Shown here: positions 58,410-64,000 of the stretch, one piece after another | Layout: every line of letters starts with the position of its first letter | Position numbering within the stretch: position 1 is the first letter of the stretch | DNA from: JBMOMT01 sp049324835 | Lineage (GTDB): Bacteria > Chloroflexota > Anaerolineae > CAYNKW01 | Direction: 5' to 3' | Assembly (NCBI GenBank): GCA_049324835.1 | Contig: JBMOMT010000060.1 | Span: 1 to 64,000 of the forward strand | Length of the DNA: 64,000 nucleotides | The notes under the pieces: model-generated | What the model saw: the letters and a program-made list of their open reading frames with translations, nothing else | Databases searched by the model: none | What the model was told of the DNA's origin: nothing | Program-made: the position numbers and the translations under genes

Positions 58410-59567
58410 TCAGAACCTCCCTTTGAGCGCCGCATCCACCATCGCCACGATGTTCTCCGGCGGCACGTCCTCCTGGATGTTGTGCACCGACGCCAGTACG
58501 TAGCCGCCGCCGGGCGACAGATCGCGGATGCGGCGCTGCACCTCGGCGCGAACCTCAGCCGGCGTGCCCAGGGGCAGCACCCGCTGGGTGTCGATGCCGC
58601 CCCAAAAACAAATACGGTCGCCGAATTCGGCTTTCAGCGCGGCCGTGTCGCCCATGCCCGCCGACGAGACCTGGACCGGGTTCAGGGCGTCCACGCCGAT
58701 GTCGATGAACTCGGGGATGAGCGACTTGACCGCACCGCAGCAGTGATAGAGCACCCTGGCCTCCGACCTGGCCTTGAGCAAATCGATCATCGCCCGGTGG
58801 CGGGGCTTGAACAGCCGACGATAGCGCCCCAGATCGACCATCGGCCGGTCGTGAAAGGCCACGTCGTCGCCGAAAGCCACCACGTCCACGAACGGCCCCA
58901 CCTCGTCCAGGACGGCGCCGGCCAACGCCAGCCACCAGTCGAGGGCGCGGTCCATCAGCGCGTCCAGGAACGCCGGGTTGAGCACGATGTCCATCAGCCA
59001 CTGTTCGTAGCCGCGTAGATACTGGCTGAGGTGCACGAACCCCACCGGCAGGCTGAGCACCACGGCATAGTCGGTCTCCTCGTGCAGCCGGCGGGCCGCC
59101 TCACGTAGGCCCCGCGTCCGGCCCGGATTGAGCGGGTCGGGCCAGGGGTAGGCGTCCAGGTCGGCCCGCGTTGCCTCGCGGAGCGGATTGCCCGTGGGCG
59201 CGTAATGCCCGTCGCCCGCCTTGCGCCAGACCACGCCAAACTCGTCGCGGAAGGAGCCGTTGTCAAAACGGATGTCCTGCCAGCCGACTTCGGCGAGCTC
59301 AGTCGAGCCGTCGGGCGCGCCGACCACCAGCGGCCGGGTGTCGGCGTGGAGCTGCCGGGCCACCCGCTCGTCGAGCAGCACGCTGCGCGATTTACGCTTC
59401 ATGTAACACGTCTTGGCCTCCACGCCCAGGTGGGCCTTCAGCCGCTCGTAGGCCAGGCCGATGACCGTGCTGAACGACGTGCCGCCCACGTCGATGGGCA
59501 CCCGGTCCGGCTGGCGCAACTCTAACGCCGCCCGCACCCGCTCCCTGGGTGTCATCGTCTCTAGCAT
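58410..59567 (-). CDS. Uroporphyrinogen decarboxylase-family protein, copy 1
   Basis: 385 residues. Members include HemE and the corrinoid/CoM methyltransferases MtaA and CmuA; catabolic paralogues of unknown function are common. TMTPRERVRAALELRQPDRV is the usual N-terminus; VLYHCCGAVKSLIPEFIDIG has the His/Cys pair of a possible zinc site; the end is GGGYVLASVHNIQEDVPPEN. Heme synthesis is improbable as no hem genes are near. ATG 59567 has AAGGAG 6 nt upstream. It follows a UPF0261 gene, as does copy 2. Confidence 0.88.
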   Translation of the reverse strand: MLETMTPRERVRAALELRQPDRVPIDVGGTSFSTVIGLAYERLKAHLGVEAKTCYMKRKSRSVLLDERVARQLHADTRPLVVGAPDGSTELAEVGWQDIRFDNGSFRDEFGVVWRKAGDGHYAPTGNPLREATRADLDAYPWPDPLNPGRTRGLREAARRLHEETDYAVVLSLPVGFVHLSQYLRGYEQWLMDIVLNPAFLDALMDRALDWWLALAGAVLDEVGPFVDVVAFGDDVAFHDRPMVDLGRYRRLFKPRHRAMIDLLKARSEARVLYHCCGAVKSLIPEFIDIGVDALNPVQVSSAGMGDTAALKAEFGDRICFWGGIDTQRVLPLGTPAEVRAEVQRRIRDLSPGGGYVLASVHNIQEDVPPENIVAMVDAALKGRF

Positions 59568-59587
59568 CCAAATCTCCTTGTGGGACA

Positions 59588-59621
59588 CAGATGAACACAG
59601 ATTTTTATCTGTGTTCATCTG
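59588..59621. repeat. 15-bp hairpin at the UPF0261-2 stop
   Basis: CAGATGAACACAGAT and its complement around TTTT. The right arm contains the TGA stop of the UPF0261 gene (59617-59615). Confidence 0.85.
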
Positions 59622-60847
59622 CGTGAATCCGCGTCCGATCCAGCCCCACGCAACCGCAGAAAGGTATCGACCACAGCGTCGGCAAAGGCGCGGTCGTTGA
59701 TGTGGGCGTCGATCTCGATCAGCTCGACCTCGGGCGACAGCGTCTCCCCCATTGCCTGGGCAAAGGCGCGGTTGGCCGCCTCGTCGTAGAGCACGCCGCC
59801 CTGGCGGTTGAGCATCGAGTAGCCGCGTTGGGGGATCATCACCGCCCGTGGGCCGCTGCCGGCGTTGAGCCGCCCGGCGATGTGACGAGCCACAGCGGCC
59901 ATCTCCCCGGCGCTGGCCCGGACGTGGGTGTGGGTTGGCGTGTGTTGCACACAGGCCCGCGCCTGCAGATCCGCCGGCAGCTCCTCCGGCTTGCCGTGGA
60001 GCCGGATGTCGGTCGCGCCGGGGGTCACGATGTGGGGGATGCCCATCCGCCCGGCGGCTTCCAGGCGGCCAGGTTGGGCTGGCATCAGGCCGCCGAACAG
60101 TTGGTCGGTGATCTCGTGGGGCGAATAGTCGATGACGCCCTTGACCATGCCGTCGAGCACCAGTTCCTCCATCGCCTGGCCGCCGATGCCGTTGCAGTGA
60201 AAAGCGATCACCTCAAAGCCCAACCCCTCCAGCCGCTCCTTGACGGCCATCACGCCCGGCGTGGTGATGCCCGCCTGGGTGAGGGCGATCAGCTCCCGGT
60301 CGCCGGTGGCCGTCGCTTCGACCGCTGCCATGCCGACCACGGCCGCCGCCGCCTGGGCCAGGATGCGGCGCGTGACCCGGTTCAGGCCCAGGATGTCGGC
60401 CACCGAGTGGAGCATGGCGATGTCCTTGACGCCGACGTAGGGGCCAAAGGTGGTCTGGCCGCAGGCCACCGTCGAGACCATGACCTTGGGCAGGCCCACC
60501 GGCAGGGCGCGCATGGCCGCCGTGGCCATGGCCGTGCCCTGGGCGCCGCCGACGCCCACCACGCCGGCCACCCGGCCCTCGGCGTGCAGCCGGCTGACGA
60601 CGGCCACCAGCCCGTCGATCATGGTTGCCTGGCAGCGCTGCCGGTCGCCGCTGGCGATCAGCTCGGCCAGCTCGACGCCGGCGGCGCGGGCCACCTCCTG
60701 GCGGCTGACATCGGCGGCGGGGGCCGGCTCGCCCAGGATGCCGGGGTCGATGACCAGCGGCCGGCCGCCGCGCCGGGCCACCTCGTCGCGTAGATAGCTG
60801 ACCTCGGGGCCTTTGGTGTCCAGGGTGCCGATGACGAGGATGTTCAT
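59615..60847 (-). CDS. UPF0261 (Tm-1-like ATP-binding) protein, paralogue 2
   Basis: 410 residues. The N-terminus ILVIGTLDTKGPEVSYLRDE matches paralogue 1; VGVGGAQGTAMATAAM, TTFGPYVGVKDIAMLHSV and FHCNGIGGQAMEELVLDG are the other conserved blocks, and the end has AVMIPQRGYSMLNRQGG. ATG 60847 has GGAGAGCGGAGA ahead. The C-terminal tail GSDADSRR and stop are encoded by repeat DNA. It is immediately upstream of URO-D copy 1. The family's reaction is not known. Confidence 0.87.
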   Translation of the reverse strand: MNILVIGTLDTKGPEVSYLRDEVARRGGRPLVIDPGILGEPAPAADVSRQEVARAAGVELAELIASGDRQRCQATMIDGLVAVVSRLHAEGRVAGVVGVGGAQGTAMATAAMRALPVGLPKVMVSTVACGQTTFGPYVGVKDIAMLHSVADILGLNRVTRRILAQAAAAVVGMAAVEATATGDRELIALTQAGITTPGVMAVKERLEGLGFEVIAFHCNGIGGQAMEELVLDGMVKGVIDYSPHEITDQLFGGLMPAQPGRLEAAGRMGIPHIVTPGATDIRLHGKPEELPADLQARACVQHTPTHTHVRASAGEMAAVARHIAGRLNAGSGPRAVMIPQRGYSMLNRQGGVLYDEAANRAFAQAMGETLSPEVELIEIDAHINDRAFADAVVDTFLRLRGAGSDADSRR

Positions 60848-60903
60848 TCTCCGCTCTCCGTAATATGACAATGGCACATTAGTGCACCAGACTCATTCTG
60901 GCT

Positions 60904-60960
60904 GCTCCAAGCGGACCACAGTCCGCGTTCTGAGCGATGGACTGTGGTCCATCGCGAGCA
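60904..60960. repeat. GGACCACAGTCC-family palindromic repeat
   Basis: GCGGACCACAGTCCGC (60911-60926) and GATGGACTGTGGTCCATC (60936-60953) lie side by side between the aldolase stop and the UPF0261-2 start. Confidence 0.8.
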
Positions 60961-60985
60961 GAAAAGGGAAATGCGCTATTGTCAA

Positions 60986-61018
60986 AGACCTCAAGGGTCT
61001 TGGAGACCCTTGAGGTCT
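60986..61018. repeat. Perfect 15-bp hairpin containing the aldolase stop
   Basis: AGACCTCAAGGGTCT and AGACCCTTGAGGTCT around TGG. The left arm includes the stop codon (60991-60993, minus strand), and the stem encodes the last residues GLQDP. Confidence 0.9.
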
Positions 61019-61803
61019 GGCTCTGCGTGCAAGACCTGCTTCAAAGCGCGGATCAACCCCGCCGGGTCGTCGCTCTGCCAGATGTTGCGGCCAAAGGTCA
61101 GGCCCGCCGCGCCGGCCTGGACGACGCCGTGGGCCATCCGCAGTACGTCGGTATCGGTCTCCAGGCGCGGGCCGCCGGCAGCGACGACCAGCGCCGGGGC
61201 GGCCATCTCGACGACGCGGGCGAAACTCTCCGCCGAGCCGGTATAAAAGGTCTTGATTATGTCCACGCCCAGCTCCATGGCCAGCCGTGAGGCGTAACCC
61301 ACCCGCTCGGCGGTGCAGACCTCGCCTGTCCCGAGCGAAGCCGAGGGGTCGGGCGGCACCAACTCGCCGTTGGGGTAGGCGTGCACGATGACCGGCATCC
61401 CGGCCCGCTCTGCCTCGCGGACCAGCGCCGCCAGGTTGGTCAGCAGCTCGGCCTGGTGCGGGCTGCCCACGGTGAGGGCCATGGCGATGGCGTCGGCGCC
61501 CAGGCGCACGGCGTCCTCCACCGGGCTGACCCACACGTCGCGCTGGGGGTGGTAGGGTGACAGCGTGGACGATTTCAGGATGAGGGCCAGCCGCCCGGCG
61601 TGGGGCCGGAAGCAGCGTTCTGCCACGCCCTTCATCAGCAGCAGGGCGTCGGGACCGGCGGCGGCCACCCGGTCCACCACCTGCTGGATGTTCTCCAGGC
61701 CGGGCAGCACGCCATAGCTGGGCGCGTGGTCGACGGCGACAGTCAGGATGCGGCCTGAGGCCGGGTTTTTCAGTCGTTGCAATCGAATTTCTTTGCCGAG
61801 CAT
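60991..61803 (-). CDS. DhnA-type class I aldolase (LsrF/FbaB-like)
   Basis: 270 residues. A Schiff-base aldolase of the DhnA family, which includes archaeal-type fructose-bisphosphate aldolase and the thiolase LsrF. TVAVDHAPSYGVLPGLENI is the N-terminal substrate region; the catalytic Lys is in GVDIIKTFYTGS; VVAAGGPRLETD and TFGRNIWQ bind phosphate. A short Pro/Ser-rich insert PDPSASLGTGEV (DNA 61325-61356) matches a GAGCGAAGCCGAGGGGTCGGG-type repeat. ATG 61803 is used; GGAG lies upstream. It sits between two UPF0261/URO-D pairs. Confidence 0.88.
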   Translation of the reverse strand: MLGKEIRLQRLKNPASGRILTVAVDHAPSYGVLPGLENIQQVVDRVAAAGPDALLLMKGVAERCFRPHAGRLALILKSSTLSPYHPQRDVWVSPVEDAVRLGADAIAMALTVGSPHQAELLTNLAALVREAERAGMPVIVHAYPNGELVPPDPSASLGTGEVCTAERVGYASRLAMELGVDIIKTFYTGSAESFARVVEMAAPALVVAAGGPRLETDTDVLRMAHGVVQAGAAGLTFGRNIWQSDDPAGLIRALKQVLHAEPDLKGLQDP

Positions 61804-61827
61804 CGCCTCACAATCTCCTCTATACCT

Positions 61828-61891
61828 GTCATTCTGAGCGAAGCGAAGAATCTCGGTTGTGCACAAGCAACCCCCGGTCGCTCAGAATGAC
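61828..61891. repeat. GTCATTCTGAGC-family inverted repeat
   Basis: GTCATTCTGAGCG (61828-61840) and CGCTCAGAATGAC (61879-61891). The right arm includes the stop codon of URO-D copy 2 (61884-61882). Confidence 0.9.
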
Positions 61892-62982
61892 GGGGTCTTG
61901 TAATGGCCATAGCGCAGCCCCGCCGCCAGTAGCGCCCGGTAATTCTCCACCGGCACAAAATCGGGGATCGAGTTGCTGGAGCCGAGCAGCCAGCCGCCGC
62001 CGGGCGCCAGGGCAGCAGCCATGCGTTGCACCTCGGCCTCGACGTCGGCGGGCGCGCCGTTGCACAAAACTGCCTTCAGATCGATGCCGCCCGCCACGGC
62101 GATACGGTGTCCCCACTGCCGTTTGACGGCCACGATGTCGTTCATCGGCGGCTCGAAGGGGTGGATGGCGTCAAAGCCACAGTCCACCAGGTCGGGCAGC
62201 AGGCGGGTCAGGTCGCCGTCGCTGTGTTGACCCACCGGGATGCCTGCCTGGCGGCAGCGCGCCACGATTTTGACGTACCAGGGATAGACGTAACGGCGAT
62301 AGACCCTGGGCGCGACCATCGGGCCGCTGTTGTAGGCCAGGTCGTCGGGCAGCCAGACGGCGCCCACGCACTCGTGCTGGAGCAGCCTCTCCAGCACGGC
62401 GAGCTGGCTGGCGCCCAGCCAGTCGTGCAGATCGCGCACCAGGTCGGGGTCGTCGGCCAGCTTGAGGCAATAGTTCTCGAAACCGAGCAGGTGCCAGGCG
62501 CCCATAAACACGTAACCGAGCTGGACCAGCAGCTTTATGCCGGCAGGCAGCAGGCCGGCCAGCGCCGCCAGGTAGCCGTCCAGGTCCTCGTAGTCGGGGT
62601 AGCCACCCAGTTCTTCCGGTCGCGGCCAGGGGAAGGAGTCGAACTCGCGCCGGTCGTGGATGAGGGCCGCTTCCTCGGCCACCCAGCCGCCGGCGCCGCG
62701 CCCCTCGCCGCGCGCCGCCCGCCACGCCTTCACCGCCGGGTGGTAGCCGCGCACCACCGAGCGCACCCCGGCCCGGATCGAAACGAAATCGTAGCCGGCC
62801 ACGCGCCAAAAGTCCACTTCGTCTTGTAGATTTTGCAGCGGCCGGCCCAGGATGGCCGCTTTGTGGCTGCCGTGGACCGACAGCTCGAACAGCGGCGCCC
62901 GATCCCCCTCGCCCTGGCGGAGCATGGCCCGGCGGACGCGGTCGAAATCGGGAATGGGGAATCGGGGATTGGATCTGTTCAT
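61882..62982 (-). CDS. Uroporphyrinogen decarboxylase-family protein, copy 2
   Basis: 366 residues. It shares the URO-D barrel with copy 1 but differs strongly: FSVHGSHKAAI-like and VSIRAGVRSV segments early, then GIPVGQHSDGDLTRLLPDLV, FDAIHPFEPP and GGIDLKAVLCNGAP. The His-Cys pair of copy 1 is replaced by QHSDGD, so the two probably differ in metal or substrate. ATG 62982 overlaps the UPF0261-3 stop (ATGA). Residues 2-11 (NRSNPRFPIP) and the C-terminal PSF-stop come from repeat-like DNA. Confidence 0.87.
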   Translation of the reverse strand: MNRSNPRFPIPDFDRVRRAMLRQGEGDRAPLFELSVHGSHKAAILGRPLQNLQDEVDFWRVAGYDFVSIRAGVRSVVRGYHPAVKAWRAARGEGRGAGGWVAEEAALIHDRREFDSFPWPRPEELGGYPDYEDLDGYLAALAGLLPAGIKLLVQLGYVFMGAWHLLGFENYCLKLADDPDLVRDLHDWLGASQLAVLERLLQHECVGAVWLPDDLAYNSGPMVAPRVYRRYVYPWYVKIVARCRQAGIPVGQHSDGDLTRLLPDLVDCGFDAIHPFEPPMNDIVAVKRQWGHRIAVAGGIDLKAVLCNGAPADVEAEVQRMAAALAPGGGWLLGSSNSIPDFVPVENYRALLAAGLRYGHYKTPSF

Positions 62983-64000
62983 TCCGCCAATCCGTTGCTC
63001 TGAATCCAGGCGGCGATGCCCTGCGGCGCTTGGCCTTGCAGCAGCCGCGCCATGCACCCGGCTGCCAGGTCGGCAAAGGGTGGATCGTTGAGGTGCAGGT
63101 CGGCCACGAGCACGGGGATTTCGGGCTTGAGCATCGCCTGGAACTCGGCGATGACCGCCCGGTTGCCCTCCGGGACGTACAGGCCGCCGCCCGCCTGGTT
63201 GGGCCGGGAAAAGCCGCGAGACGGCAGGACGACGACCGTCGGCCCCAGGGCGCGGTTCAGCCGCTCGATCATCTCCCGCGCGGCAGCGACCATCTCTTCC
63301 GGCGTGGGGGCAAAGCAGGTCATCTGCGCGTTGTGGACCATGTGGGCGCGGCCCCGGTATTTCTCCGGCGCTTTTTGCACGCTCTCAAAGAGCAGGTAAT
63401 CGCAGCCGCCCACCGAGACCACCGCCGGGATGGCCGTGCGGGTCAGCGCCTCCAGGCGATTGGGCGCGCCGGCCAGGCCGCCGTGCTGCTGGTCGATCAC
63501 CTCGTGGGTGCTCAGGTCGATGAGACCCGCGAATTTGCCTTGCCCGATCAGCCCCTCCATGGCCGGGCCGCTGGTGCCGTTGGCGTGAAAGGGCACCACC
63601 TCGTAACCCTGGCCTTCCAACGTGGCCTTGATGCGCATCACGCAGGGTGTGGTGATGCCCAGCATCGTGATGGCGATGGTCGGCGTGTCCGACTCTGGCT
63701 CCGGCTCGTAACGGAGGGCCATGCCGGCGATGGCGTTGGCCGCGTTGCGCAGGATGGGCCGGCTGATGACGTTCAGACCCAGCACGTCGGTGATGGAATG
63801 CATCATACACAGGTCTTTGGCGCCGACGTAGGGGCCGAACTGGAAATTGCCGCTGGCCACGGTGGACAACATTAGCTTGGGCACGCCGATGGGCAGGGCG
63901 CGCATGGCCGCCGTGCCGATGGAGGTCCCCTGGCCGCCGCCCAGCCCGACGATGCCGTGCAGCCGGCCCTGGGCGTGCAGATCGAGCACGATGCGGATCA
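62979..64000 (-). CDS. UPF0261 protein, paralogue 3, start outside window
   Basis: About 339 residues are visible; the N-terminal ATP-binding block (DTKGPE) lies beyond the right edge. Present are VGLGGGQGTSIGTAAMRALP, QFGPYVGAKDLCMMHS, FHANGTSGPAMEGLIGQG and VVLPSRGFSRPNQAGG. It is closest to paralogue 2. Its stop overlaps URO-D copy 2 by 4 nt, so this pair is translationally coupled. Confidence 0.87.
   Translation of the reverse strand, partial: IRIVLDLHAQGRLHGIVGLGGGQGTSIGTAAMRALPIGVPKLMLSTVASGNFQFGPYVGAKDLCMMHSITDVLGLNVISRPILRNAANAIAGMALRYEPEPESDTPTIAITMLGITTPCVMRIKATLEGQGYEVVPFHANGTSGPAMEGLIGQGKFAGLIDLSTHEVIDQQHGGLAGAPNRLEALTRTAIPAVVSVGGCDYLLFESVQKAPEKYRGRAHMVHNAQMTCFAPTPEEMVAAAREMIERLNRALGPTVVVLPSRGFSRPNQAGGGLYVPEGNRAVIAEFQAMLKPEIPVLVADLHLNDPPFADLAAGCMARLLQGQAPQGIAAWIQSNGLAE

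Noticed and set aside
58410..59567. hemE (heme synthesis)
   Set aside because: No other heme genes nearby, a second divergent copy in the same operon and pairing with UPF0261 point to a catabolic paralogue.

Overview
This is a GC-rich bacterial window (roughly 60% or more by eye) packed with catabolic operons. No rRNA, tRNA, CRISPR array, phage or intact transposase was seen. The phylum cannot be proven from the sequence. A Chloroflexota (Anaerolineae-like) origin fits the VEVEKEVKVIE repeats behind the lipobox of the sugar-binding lipoprotein, the split transketolase, the paired FCD-type GntR regulators, the UPF0261 and uroporphyrinogen-decarboxylase-like paralogues, and the many intergenic palindromic repeats.

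Layout. (1) 1-281, minus: start of a zinc-ribbon membrane protein cut by the window edge. (2) 449-17144, minus: a long same-strand array. It opens with a four-gene molybdenum hydroxylase whose molybdopterin subunit is split in two (FAD, FeS, Mo-N, Mo-C, the order of nicotinate dehydrogenase ndhFSLM). Then come a VOC protein, a cyclase-family hydrolase, an SDR, a class III aminotransferase, a zinc alcohol dehydrogenase, a two-gene transketolase, a decayed fragment, a nitrilase-superfamily amidohydrolase, an NCS2 nucleobase permease and a second, three-gene molybdenum hydroxylase. Together these look like uptake and breakdown of a nitrogen heterocycle. (3) 17.1-20.9 kb: a regulatory hub with a zinc alcohol dehydrogenase, an SDR, a cupin and a GntR/FCD repressor gene. 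Four sigma70-type promoters here each carry an AATCGATnATCGATT-like palindrome 11-12 nt downstream of the -10 box. (4) 21.0-37.8 kb, plus: a protein ending in a phosphohistidine domain of the PEP-synthase type, an aldehyde:ferredoxin oxidoreductase, a cyclase, a UPF0261 protein, an SDR, a stand-alone ATP-grasp (PEP/pyruvate-binding) protein, an HprK-like P-loop protein, a second GntR paralogue, E2/E1-alpha/E1-beta of a 2-oxoacid dehydrogenase, a type II (archaeal-like) GAPDH, an atypical phosphoglycerate kinase and a LarA-like nickel racemase. The phosphohistidine and ATP-grasp proteins together resemble phenylphosphate synthase.

(5) 37.8-49.2 kb, minus: an alpha-glucoside operon in the order LacI regulator, binding protein, two permeases, GH4, GH31, phosphotriesterase-family protein and NAD-epimerase, ending in a decayed glycosidase. 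(6) 49.2-50.36 kb: a recombination scar with a partial duplicate of the 4-hydroxybutyryl-CoA-dehydratase-like gene joined to the tail of an MFS transporter on the other strand. (7) 50.4-64.0 kb, minus: UPF0261, URO-D, DhnA-type aldolase, UPF0261, URO-D, RuBisCO-like protein, AbfD-like radical dehydratase, 3-hydroxyacyl-CoA dehydrogenase, BKACE, IlvD/Edd dehydratase and UlaG-like lactonase, an apparent acid and CoA-ester catabolic operon with no recognisable named pathway.

How it may work together (inference). The operators suggest that one or both GntR proteins switch the heterocycle array and the plus-strand operon together. A ring made hydroxylated by the Mo enzymes could then be phosphorylated by the split dikinase-like pair, with AOR, 2-oxoacid dehydrogenase, GAPDH/PGK and LarA handling downstream aldehydes and C3 acids. 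Palindromic repeats of several unrelated families sit in most gene junctions and often supply the stop codon of the gene before them.
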